Assembly: GCA_012961645.1 (NCBI GenBank)
Contig: DTYY01000055.1
Span: 1-6,843, forward strand
Length of the DNA: 6,843 bases
Direction: 5' to 3'
Source: Methanosarcinales archaeon
GTDB lineage: Archaea; Halobacteriota; Methanosarcinia; Methanosarcinales; Methanogasteraceae
Program-made: the position numbers and the translations under genes
Shown here: positions 1 to 5,705 of the stretch, piece after piece
How positions within the stretch are numbered: position 1 is the first letter of the stretch
Layout: each line of letters starts with the position of its first letter
The notes under the pieces: generated by a model
The model's input: the letters and a program-made list of their open reading frames with translations, nothing else
The model's database searches: none
What the model was told of the DNA's origin: nothing

Positions 1-339
1 ATCAGGATTTACGGCATGGATGCGGCATATAGAGTTGCAAAGGAGGCGGGTTTCATGAAAAAGATCGAAATCGAGGTGGAAAGCATAAACGATGCCGTGC
101 GCGCCGCAAAACTTGGTGCTGATGCGATTATGTTCGATAATATGGATGCTGGATCGATCAAAGAGGCTATATCGATGCTCAACGAGAAAGGGCTGCGGGA
201 TTCTGTGATACTCGAGGCATCCGGCGGCATATCGATGGACAACCTCGTGTCGTATGCAGAAACCGGCGTGGATGTGATCTCGACAGGGATGATCACGCAT
301 TCTGCGCGATGGCTGGACTTCAGCCTCGAAGTCAGATGA
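1..339 (+). CDS. nadC: Nicotinate-nucleotide pyrophosphorylase (quinolinate phosphoribosyltransferase), C-terminal part
   Basis: This is the last 112 codons of NadC; the reading frame is open to the window edge, so the true start lies upstream. NadC converts quinolinate and PRPP to nicotinate mononucleotide, CO2 and PPi in the cytoplasm, which is the step that commits quinolinate to NAD synthesis. The visible part is the second half of the alpha/beta barrel. The strand EIEVES (about residues 23-28 of the fragment) and the motif MFDNM (D46) carry the Glu and Asp that in characterised NadC enzymes contact the phosphoribosyl/metal site. They are followed by LEASGGI and GVDVISTG, the phosphate-binding loops, and by the THSARWLDFSLEV tail typical of the family end. 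The internal ATG at 16 is not a plausible start because the family continues well upstream of it. The next gene starts 36 nt downstream on the same strand, so co-transcription is possible. Identification is secure; only the 5' part is missing. Confidence 0.95.
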   Translation: MRIYGMDAAYRVAKEAGFMKKIEIEVESINDAVRAAKLGADAIMFDNMDAGSIKEAISMLNEKGLRDSVILEASGGISMDNLVSYAETGVDVISTGMITHSARWLDFSLEVR

Positions 340-362
340 CCTGTGGATGGCTTGTGATTGGC

Positions 363-369
363 AGGAGTG
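363..369 (+). promoter_or_regulatory. Ribosome binding site that sets the RqcH start
   Basis: AGGAGTG lies 6 nt before the ATG at 376. It falls inside the extended frame that would begin at the TTG at 358, and no comparable site precedes that TTG, so it decides the start in favour of 376. Confidence 0.65.
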
Positions 370-375
370 CCTGAT

Positions 376-2364
376 ATGAAACGTGAGATGACAAGCATCG
401 ATGTTGCGGTGATGGTCTCTGAACTGCAGCATCTGGCAGGAGCGCGCATCGAGAAGATATACAAGTCAGATGACGTGACTGAGCAGATCCGGTTGAATCT
501 GTACTTGTTTGGTGAGGGAAGATGTGATCTCGTGATCGATCCGGGCATAGACATGCACCTGACATCGCATCCGCTGCCAAGCCCAAGGCTTCCGCCGACG
601 TTTGCGATGACACTTCGGAAATATCTTTCTCATGGCAGGATCGTCTCGATCGAGCAGCATGAGTTCGACAGGATCATCGAGATCGGGACGATGCGTGGTG
701 AAGCTGTAAACAGCCTCATCATCGAGTTATTCCCACCCGGTAACGTGATACTGGCGAATCATGAGCATAGGATCATTCTCCCGCTGCATCCGGTGACCTT
801 TCGCGGGCGAAGAATCAGGAGTGGAGAGATATATAAATTACCAGATATGCAATTGAATCCGGTCAAAATCACATCTGATGAATTATCAACTCTATTTTCG
901 GAATCAAGTGCCAATCTTGTGAAGACGCTTGCAACAAATCTGAATATGGGCGGCATCATCGCTGAGGAGGTATGTTCGGTATCAGGAGTGGATAAAAACC
1001 TTGATTGTTCCGATTTGTCAGATGAGATGACCCGGGCAGTGCACAGAGGAATCGTGGAGTTGTTCGGGCGGATACACGATCCAAAGCCGCATATCACGTA
1101 CCTGGATGAGAAGAAGGTCGATGTTCTTCCGTTTGAAATTTTCAGATATGCAGATTATGAAAAACGATACTTTGATACGTTTAATGAAGCGCTCGATGAA
1201 TTTTTTGGTGCATTGGTGGAGCAGCAGAAGAGACCACCTGAAGGACCTGAAGCAAAGAAAAGCCCTCTTGAACACAGGTTATCCCAGCAGGAAGACGCGA
1301 TTCTGAAATTTAAGAGAGAAAAATCCGATTTAGAGGCGAAAGCAGAGACGATCTATACGCATTATCAGTTGATCGATGAATTGCTTGCTGCGATCGGGTC
1401 GGCACTTGCAAACGGGCGCGGATGGGACGAGATCATATCGATCATGAAACAGGCAGACCACCCCACTGCGCGGATGATAAAACGGATTGATCCGCACAAA
1501 AAAGCGCTTACGATGGAACTTGGCGGGATGGATATCCTGCTCGAAATCGAAAAGACGGTACCGCAGAATGCACAGGTCTATTACGATAAATCCAAGAAAA
1601 TCGGTTCAAAACTGAGTGGTGCCATGCGTGCGCTTGAAAGCACCCGTGAACTGATGGAAAAAGAGGCTAAAGAAGCAAAACCTGTAAGAGAATCAAAGAT
1701 AAAAACGTTGGCACTCAAACGTCCGAAATCGCGCTGGTATCATCAGTTCAGATGGTTCATGTCATCAGACGGTCTTCTTGTGGTTGGTGGGCGGGATGCG
1801 ACGAGCAACGAGGAGATTGTCAAGAAATACCTCGAAAAGAGGGATATTTTTGTGCATACGCAGGCACCCGGCGCGCCGGTAACGATCATCAAAGCCGATG
1901 GTGGGGGGCAGGTACCAGAGCAGACGATCGCAGAGGCGGCGCAGTTCGCGGTCTCGTATTCCAGTATATGGAAAGAGTCGCAGTATACAGGCGATTGCTA
2001 CTGGGTGCATCCTGATCAGGTCTCAAAAACGCCTGAACACGGCGAGTTCGTTGCAAAAGGTGCATTTATCATCAGAGGTAAGCGAAATTATCTCAGAAAC
2101 GTTTCGATCAGCCTTGCGATCGGGATAACAGATGAAATGGAACTTATCGGCGGTCCCGTGTCTGCTGTGAAGAAACACGCAGGATATGTGATCGAGATTG
2201 CGCCCGGGCGGTTCAATCAGAACGATCTTGCAAAAAAGATCTACCGGATATATTCAGAGGCGTTTGGGCGATCGATCAAGGTCGTTGCGTCGCCTGACCA
2301 GATCGCCAGATTTCTGCCGCCGGGCGGGTCTGAGATCAGGTCCAAGACCCCGGATCTACCATGA
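376..2364 (+). CDS. rqcH: RqcH/Rqc2/NEMF-family ribosome quality-control protein (NFACT protein)
   Basis: This 662-aa protein belongs to the family that binds the 50S/60S subunit carrying a stalled peptidyl-tRNA and recruits tRNA to add a C-terminal tail (alanine tails in bacterial RqcH, CAT tails with yeast Rqc2). The NFACT-N domain covers roughly residues 1-190. Two helical, charged segments (about 281-340 and 405-450) are likely the coiled-coil arms. The NFACT-R (DUF814) RNA-binding domain covers about 450-570, with RWYHQF, VVGGRDATSNE (about 469-479) and FVHTQAPGAP. A basic C-terminal region follows (SAVKKHAGY ... DLAKKIYRI). The length is normal for archaea. I chose the ATG at 376 over an in-frame TTG at 358 because AGGAG (363-367) lies about 8 nt before it. 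This start also numbers the three key residues as D9, D98 and R99, the same as in yeast Rqc2. Tail synthesis in this organism is inferred. The gene symbol follows the bacterial homologue. Confidence 0.93.
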   Translation: MKREMTSIDVAVMVSELQHLAGARIEKIYKSDDVTEQIRLNLYLFGEGRCDLVIDPGIDMHLTSHPLPSPRLPPTFAMTLRKYLSHGRIVSIEQHEFDRIIEIGTMRGEAVNSLIIELFPPGNVILANHEHRIILPLHPVTFRGRRIRSGEIYKLPDMQLNPVKITSDELSTLFSESSANLVKTLATNLNMGGIIAEEVCSVSGVDKNLDCSDLSDEMTRAVHRGIVELFGRIHDPKPHITYLDEKKVDVLPFEIFRYADYEKRYFDTFNEALDEFFGALVEQQKRPPEGPEAKKSPLEHRLSQQEDAILKFKREKSDLEAKAETIYTHYQLIDELLAAIGSALANGRGWDEIISIMKQADHPTARMIKRIDPHKKALTMELGGMDILLEIEKTVPQNAQVYYDKSKKIGSKLSGAMRALESTRELMEKEAKEAKPVRESKIKTLALKRPKSRWYHQFRWFMSSDGLLVVGGRDATSNEEIVKKYLEKRDIFVHTQAPGAPVTIIKADGGGQVPEQTIAEAAQFAVSYSSIWKESQYTGDCYWVHPDQVSKTPEHGEFVAKGAFIIRGKRNYLRNVSISLAIGITDEMELIGGPVSAVKKHAGYVIEIAPGRFNQNDLAKKIYRIYSEAFGRSIKVVASPDQIARFLPPGGSEIRSKTPDLP

Positions 2365-2405
2365 GATCGGTGGTGTAACTGTTGAGTAGTTGGTGTGGCA
2401 TGACC

Positions 2406-2435
2406 AAAACTCCACATGGAACCGCTTGTGGTTTT
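2406..2435 (+). terminator. Candidate terminator hairpin after rqcH
   Basis: The arms AAAAC-tc-CACA (2406-2416) and TGTGGTTTT (2427-2435) can pair over nine bases with a 2-nt bulge and a 10-nt loop. The 3' arm ends in four T. The position, 42 nt past the rqcH stop and upstream of the hisD control region, suits an end of the nadC-rqcH transcript. The T tract is short for an archaeal terminator, so this is tentative. Confidence 0.35.
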
Positions 2436-2510
2436 GACATCCAGCCACTTTGCCCACCTCCAATTTTCATTTGCATTGTCCACTGGCTTCATAGCAGCCT
2501 ATCACCGGCA

Positions 2511-2611
2511 CTTGGGTGCAGGTTTTCGGTTCTCTCTTTGATTTCACCAGCTTGGATAGGTACGAACTTTGCCAGAGGGCACACTCATGGTTATCTCCTC
2601 TGCAACCCAAG
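2511..2611. repeat. Spaced inverted repeat in the rqcH-hisD gap
   Basis: CTTGGGTGCA (2511-2520) is repeated in inverted form as TGCAACCCAAG (2601-2611). Ten positions pair, with one extra base in the right arm, and 80 nt lie between the arms. A TGCC/GGCA mini-hairpin sits inside at 2570-2581. It could be the base of a structured RNA, the ends of a small decayed element, or chance. Confidence 0.35.
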
Positions 2612-2653
2612 TTTCCCAAATGTGCATGCAACGAAAAACAACTGCAATCAGAG

Positions 2654-2663
2654 TTGATATCAA
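2654..2663. promoter_or_regulatory. Perfect palindrome just upstream of the hisD ribosome binding site
   Basis: TTGATATCAA is a 10-bp perfect palindrome that ends 1 nt before the GAGGT ribosome binding site (2665-2669) of hisD. It could be an operator half-site pair or a degenerate TATA element. Its A/T-rich core and position are the only evidence. Confidence 0.25.
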
Positions 2664-2679
2664 AGAGGTACGATGAACC

Positions 2680-4011
2680 ATGATAAGGAAACACCACACA
2701 CAGTTTACCGAGACCGAACTTGCCACCCTGCTGAACAGGGAAACCGAGATTGAAAAAGTGAAACCAGCCGTTTCAGCGATTCTACAGGATGTGAAAACCA
2801 GAGGCGACGCCGCGCTCATCGAATACACCGAGCGGTTCGACGGCGTCTCGATCTCCTCAATCGAGGTTGCAGACGACACTGTATCAGAAGTATTCGATCT
2901 GATCGACCCTGAGATTCTATGGCATCTCGAGACCGCAGCCGATAACATCAGGAGATTTCACGAATCCCAGCTTGAACCCGACCTCTGGCTGAGCGAGATT
3001 GCACCCGGAATCACCCTCGGACAGAAGACAACGCCCCTCGATTGCATCGGTGCTTATGTTCCTGGCGGGAAGGCATCGTATCCATCGACGGCACTGATGA
3101 CGATCATACCGGCGAAGGTCGCAACAGTACCTGAGGCTGTGATCTGCACCCCGCCGATGCCCACAGGCGACGGAGGCATGGGCGACAGGAGCAGGGGTGA
3201 GGGGGCGCATCAGGTGATCCACCCGCTGACGCTTGCAGCAGCATCGATTGCGGGCGCTGACCGGATCTTTTGCGTCGGAGGCGCCCAGGCGATCGCCGCG
3301 ATGGCTTACGGCACAGAGACCGTGCCCGCGGTCGACATGATCGTTGGACCAGGGAATGTGTATGTGACCGCGGCAAAGATGATGGTTCCAACCCGGATCG
3401 ATTTTCCTGCGGGACCTTCAGAGGTTCTAATCATCGCAGATGAGAGCGCTCATCCCGATTTTATCGCAGCGGACATGATCGCGCAGGCAGAACACGATCC
3501 AAACGCAGTCTCAGTCCTTGTAACGACGTCAGAGGCGATCGCTGATGAGGCGTTCGCGCTGATCAGGTCAGGGAGAGCAGAAGCTCTAAGGTCTGAGATC
3601 ATCAAAAAATCGCTTGAAAAGAGTGCGATCCTGATATTTGACTCGATAGATGATTGTATCGAGTTTTCAAACATGTTTGCACCGGAACACCTTGAGATCA
3701 TGGTGAAAGATCCGCTTGGTTCATTAAACGGCGTCTGCAATGCCGGTTCGATCTTTGTCGGCGATTATGCCCCTGTTTCGGCTGGCGATTACGCATCAGG
3801 CACGAACCACGTACTGCCCACAGCCGGGCATGCATGGACGTACTCGGGTCTAAATGTTAGTTATTTCACAAAAAAATCGAGCATCCAGATCATCGGAAAA
3901 GAAGGGCTCTCGCAGATCAGGGATACGATTGTGGCGATAGCAGAGGAAGAGGGGCTTGACGCGCACGCAGATGCAGTCAGGGTGCGGTTTTCAGCCGATG
4001 ATAGCGGGTGA
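2680..4011 (+). CDS. hisD: Histidinol dehydrogenase
   Basis: HisD carries out the last two steps of histidine synthesis: the NAD-dependent oxidation of L-histidinol to histidinal and then to histidine, as a zinc enzyme in the cytoplasm. The 443-aa protein is full length (434 in E. coli). Conserved blocks appear in order: [88 protein letters not shown] and [10 protein letters not shown]. The zinc ligands are Q269, H272, D370 and H429, and the catalytic pair is E336/H337. All are shifted by exactly 10 from E. coli Q259, H262, D360, H419, E326 and H327, so the enzyme should be active. A Gly-rich loop of about 20 residues (160-180) follows CTPP, where many homologues have a shorter stretch. An in-frame stop at 2674-2676 rules out a longer N terminus, and GAGGT at 2665-2669 supports this ATG. 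No other his gene is in view. It converges on the KH gene, 28 nt away. Confidence 0.97.
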   Translation: MIRKHHTQFTETELATLLNRETEIEKVKPAVSAILQDVKTRGDAALIEYTERFDGVSISSIEVADDTVSEVFDLIDPEILWHLETAADNIRRFHESQLEPDLWLSEIAPGITLGQKTTPLDCIGAYVPGGKASYPSTALMTIIPAKVATVPEAVICTPPMPTGDGGMGDRSRGEGAHQVIHPLTLAAASIAGADRIFCVGGAQAIAAMAYGTETVPAVDMIVGPGNVYVTAAKMMVPTRIDFPAGPSEVLIIADESAHPDFIAADMIAQAEHDPNAVSVLVTTSEAIADEAFALIRSGRAEALRSEIIKKSLEKSAILIFDSIDDCIEFSNMFAPEHLEIMVKDPLGSLNGVCNAGSIFVGDYAPVSAGDYASGTNHVLPTAGHAWTYSGLNVSYFTKKSSIQIIGKEGLSQIRDTIVAIAEEEGLDAHADAVRVRFSADDSG

Positions 4012-4039
4012 TGGCGCCTGCACCCCTGTTCGGTGATGT

Positions 4040-4567
4040 TCAATGATATGCAGCCTGTTTTCCGGCAAGCTCGCGCCGCTTCTTCTCGACGTAGCTATAA
4101 ACCGATGAGTGTGGCGCACCATCGATCAGCATCCCGATCGCGGTCTTTGCAACATGCGTCTGCTCAGGGTAGCCGATGATCGATACGGTCTTTCCGTAGA
4201 TCGAGACACTGACATGGGTCACAGTCTCGATCAGTTCACGCGTTCTGCCGTTCGTCCCGATGATCCTGCCTTTGATGCGTTTAAGCTCTTTTGGCGTGTT
4301 TGCCGGTATATTGATCACCTCCAATACCAGAAAATCGTCATCGAAGAGCACAATCGCCCTTTCTGGGCTGAAACCCCGTCCTATCGCCTTGACGACCTCC
4401 ACAGCCTGCATCGCACGTACTGGCTCATCAGGGGCTAAAACTTCCACAGTACCTGATTTGCTGTCAATATCCAGTGTTGCAGTCGAAAGCTCCTCAATCA
4501 GTTGTTTGACGCTGCCTTTCGGACCGATCACCGCGCCGATCCGATCATGCGGAATTTTGACGTACAT
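4040..4567 (-). CDS. Archaeal Pno1/Dim2-like KH-domain RNA-binding protein
   Basis: This 175-aa protein has two KH domains. The first contains GPKG (15-18) after MYVKIPHDRIGAVI. The second contains GTNG (104-107) within RIIGTNGRTRELIE. Between them is AIGRGFSPERA (61-71), a hallmark of the family, and the C terminus GAPHSSVYSYVEKKRREL is also typical. Eukaryotic Pno1/Dim2 binds the 3' end of pre-18S rRNA and guides small-subunit assembly and Nob1 cleavage; the archaeal protein is thought to act similarly on 16S rRNA. Its role here is inferred from homology. The ATG lies 7 nt past the uL13 stop, with only a weak G-rich ribosome site (GGCGG) in between, so translation is probably coupled to uL13. 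In many archaea this gene sits beside aIF1A and rio1; here it follows uL13. Identification is secure at family level. Confidence 0.92.
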   Translation of the reverse strand: MYVKIPHDRIGAVIGPKGSVKQLIEELSTATLDIDSKSGTVEVLAPDEPVRAMQAVEVVKAIGRGFSPERAIVLFDDDFLVLEVINIPANTPKELKRIKGRIIGTNGRTRELIETVTHVSVSIYGKTVSIIGYPEQTHVAKTAIGMLIDGAPHSSVYSYVEKKRRELAGKQAAYH

Positions 4568-4570
4568 CAG

Positions 4571-4586
4571 CCGCCTAACCGCCTAA
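4571..4586. repeat. 8-bp perfect tandem duplication at the uL13-KH junction
   Basis: CCGCCTAA occurs twice in direct succession on the plus strand. On the coding strand this is TTAGGCGG twice. It encodes the Leu-Gly-Gly end of uL13, includes its TAG stop, and places a GGCGG run just before the KH-gene ATG. The copy shifts frame, so the second TTAGGCGG supplies the stop codon. Confidence 0.8.
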
Positions 4587-4997
4587 CTTTGCATTGAGTT
4601 CGCCGAGTGTGATATATTTGATGGTCCCCAACCTCGAGACACTCGCTTCCGGAATCGTATCTGCCTTCAGCCCTGAAAATTCGTCAGGGGTGCCCATGTA
4701 CACGCGAAGCCTCGCCATCGCATCGCGCCCTCGCATACGTTTGTACGGGAGCATGCCGCGAACCGTCCGCTTCAGGATGCGGTCGGGGCGGGTCGGGAAG
4801 TAAGGACCGTGTTCTGTAGACCCCCTGTCCATCTGTTCCTTATATTCCCGAAACGTGGTGGCTTTGGCGCCTGAGACTGTAGCGCGTTCGGCGTTGATGA
4901 TCGCTATGGTATCTCCATTAAGCAGTCTGGACGCAACAACACTTGCAAGCCGCCCGAGAATCAATCCGTCTGCATCAATAATTATCCTGTCAGCCAT
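4575..4997 (-). CDS. rpl13: Large-subunit ribosomal protein uL13 (L13p, archaeal type)
   Basis: This 140-aa protein is the large-subunit ribosomal protein L13, archaeal length. The opening [20 protein letters not shown], the VSG segment (41-43) and the signature [20 protein letters not shown] (80-99) are diagnostic. A longer frame continues upstream to 5198, but that part is the eL18 gene read in another frame. The true start is the ATG at 4997, preceded by AGGTGAT (5008-5002), which matches the 16S rRNA 3' end. It lies 13 nt after the eL18 stop, and the KH gene follows 7 nt after its own stop, so the three genes form one transcript. In most archaea uS9 and rpoN follow uL13; they are absent here. 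Confidence 0.97.
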   Translation of the reverse strand: MADRIIIDADGLILGRLASVVASRLLNGDTIAIINAERATVSGAKATTFREYKEQMDRGSTEHGPYFPTRPDRILKRTVRGMLPYKRMRGRDAMARLRVYMGTPDEFSGLKADTIPEASVSRLGTIKYITLGELNAKLGG

Positions 4998-5001
4998 AAA
5001 A

Positions 5002-5019
5002 TCACCTGATTCACCTGAT
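5002..5019. repeat. 9-bp perfect tandem duplication at the eL18-uL13 junction
   Basis: TCACCTGAT occurs twice in direct succession; on the coding strand it reads ATCAGGTGA twice. The first copy supplies the last codons and TGA stop of eL18. The second supplies the AGGTGA ribosome binding site of uL13. Each copy therefore contains a full SD core. Confidence 0.85.
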
Positions 5020-5379
5020 AATCCGTATATTTGATCCTGTGGGGTTTCTTGCCAGTAATTCCTCGATCGTGAGGCATTCGCCGCCGGCATCTGTAATCTT
5101 TGTCCGTGCGCCCTCGCTGAAGTTAAACGCGCCCACCACCAGCGGGTGGTTGACATCACCTGCACCGAGCACCTTCCCTGGCACAACGATCGTCTCATTT
5201 TCTGTGACGTGCCGGTTGATGTGACTGAGATTCACTGTCGCATAACTTCTTCTCGGTCGTTCCAGACGTCCTGCAATATCTTTCCAGATTAGAGCATCGT
5301 TTTCTCGTGATCTGGCTTTCAGATCCTCTATTAGCGACGCAATCCTGGGATCTGTCTTCTTATACCGTATTTTGCTCAT
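5011..5379 (-). CDS. rpl18e: Large-subunit ribosomal protein eL18 (L18e)
   Basis: This 122-aa protein is the archaeal/eukaryotic-type large-subunit ribosomal protein L18e. The core [20 protein letters not shown] (about 66-85), followed by [12 protein letters not shown], is characteristic, and the N terminus [13 protein letters not shown] is basic as expected. A longer reading from a GTG at 5397 would add MSLGGN, but GGAGG (5388-5384) sits 4 nt before the ATG at 5379 and lies inside that extension, so I take the ATG. It is the first clear gene of the minus-strand cluster eL18-uL13-KH. In most archaea rpoD and upstream ribosomal genes precede it; here a divergent control region does, so the cluster must have its own promoter. 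Confidence 0.96.
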   Translation of the reverse strand: MSKIRYKKTDPRIASLIEDLKARSRENDALIWKDIAGRLERPRRSYATVNLSHINRHVTENETIVVPGKVLGAGDVNHPLVVGAFNFSEGARTKITDAGGECLTIEELLARNPTGSNIRIIR

Positions 5380-5395
5380 GTTTCCTCCAAGACTC

Positions 5396-5429
5396 ACACA
5401 TCATCTGTGTTCGAACCTGTTTCTGGTTC
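5396..5429 (-). promoter_or_regulatory. Two small hairpins in the eL18 leader
   Basis: ACACA (5396-5400) pairs with TGTGT (5406-5410) over a 5-nt loop. GAACC (5413-5417) pairs with GGTTC (5425-5429) over a 7-nt loop. Both lie immediately 5' of the eL18 ribosome binding site on the transcribed strand. Leader structures of this kind can mediate ribosomal protein autocontrol, but both stems are only 5 bp and chance is a fair explanation. Confidence 0.3.
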
Positions 5430-5643
5430 ATCCGCCATTGGAATGATGGAATGTAACCTTATGTATCTGCCGTAGAAAAAGTTTGCGGAAGATGAATGTG
5501 CACTGGTAAGAAGGTCCACATAGGGGCAAAAATCATTCAAACATCTTTTATCTTCTGGTTTCACGGGGGTGCGTGAGGGTGTGCGGGGATTATGCCCGTC
5601 TGAAAGACGACCAAGGACTTTATAATCCACAAATGACATACAT

Positions 5644-5663
5644 TATAAGTTGTAGCATATAAG
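5644..5663 (+). promoter_or_regulatory. Probable TATA elements for the AIM24-family gene
   Basis: The two TATAAG boxes are the best TATA candidates upstream of this gene. Transcription would start about 25 nt downstream, roughly 5670-5690, just before the strong ribosome binding site GGAGGAG at 5694-5700. Which box is used cannot be told. The reverse complements (CTTATAATG, CTTATATGC) could also serve the eL18 direction. Confidence 0.4.
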
Positions 5664-5672
5664 TTGCAGCAC
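5645..5672 (+). repeat. 14-bp tandem repeat carrying two TATAAG boxes
   Basis: ATAAGTTGTAGCAT (5645-5658) is followed directly by ATAAGTTGCAGCAC (5659-5672), with 12 of 14 bases identical. Each copy, with the T before it, gives TATAAG (5644-5649 and 5658-5663), resembling the core of an archaeal TATA box. The first box lies about 57 nt and the second about 43 nt before the AIM24-family ATG, which is suitable for promoters with a 20-35 nt leader. Confidence 0.6.
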
Positions 5673-5705
5673 ATTTGTACGAACCACTTTGATGGAGGAG
5701 AACAG

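Larger units (their letters stand above)
2365..2679. other. Gene-free stretch between rqcH and hisD
   Basis: No convincing gene lies in these 315 nt. The open frames on either strand give Cys- and Pro-rich translations unlike any family I recognise, have no good ribosome binding site, and lack the GAT/ATC-rich codon pattern of the flanking genes. What can be seen is a hairpin ending in TTTT about 40 nt after the rqcH stop, an 80-nt-spaced inverted repeat (2511-2520 with 2601-2611), a short TGCC/GGCA hairpin (2570-2581), a perfect 10-bp palindrome (2654-2663) and the hisD ribosome binding site. The hisD promoter probably lies here, but no clean TATA box stands out. A decayed insertion or a small RNA gene are possible alternatives, neither of them demonstrated. 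Confidence 0.6.
5380..5705. other. Divergent control region between eL18 and the AIM24 gene
   Basis: This stretch must hold the promoters of both transcription units. An 81-codon minus-strand frame (5639-5394) crosses it and ends in a GTGA overlap with the alternative eL18 GTG. Its product matches no family I know and it lacks a ribosome binding site, so I do not call it a gene. TATA-like sites cluster at 5619-5662 and could serve either direction: TTTATAAT (5619-5626, ATTATAAA on the minus strand) and two TATAAG boxes in a tandem repeat. A minus-strand start driven from these would leave a leader of roughly 200 nt or more before eL18. Confidence 0.55.

Noticed and set aside
358..375. Longer start for the RqcH homologue from a TTG
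   Set aside because: The ribosome site AGGAG falls inside this extension, and the ATG at 376 gives the family N terminus and Rqc2-like numbering.
2382..2657. 91-codon plus-strand frame in the rqcH-hisD gap
   Set aside because: Cys/Pro/His-rich product, no ribosome site, codon use unlike neighbours, and an inverted repeat within it.
2365..2697. Remnant transposase on the minus strand of the gap
   Set aside because: No frame gave a recognisable transposase motif, and I saw no terminal inverted repeats with target-site duplication.
2917..3391. Minus-strand open frames of about 95-100 codons across hisD
   Set aside because: Arg/Ser/Pro-rich or Cys-rich translations opposite a strongly conserved hisD; shadows of its codon bias.
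4109..4586. Plus-strand open frames opposite the KH gene
   Set aside because: They mirror a well-conserved KH protein, have no ribosome site and resemble no family.
4998..5198. N-terminal extension of uL13 upstream of 4997
   Set aside because: It overlaps eL18 in another frame, adds low-complexity Arg/Ser-rich sequence, and uL13 has a clear start with its own ribosome site at 4997.
5409..5417. GTTCGAACC resembling a tRNA T-loop
   Set aside because: The flanks do not form a T stem (CTGTG against CTGTT), and no anticodon or acceptor arms are present; it is better explained as part of a small hairpin.
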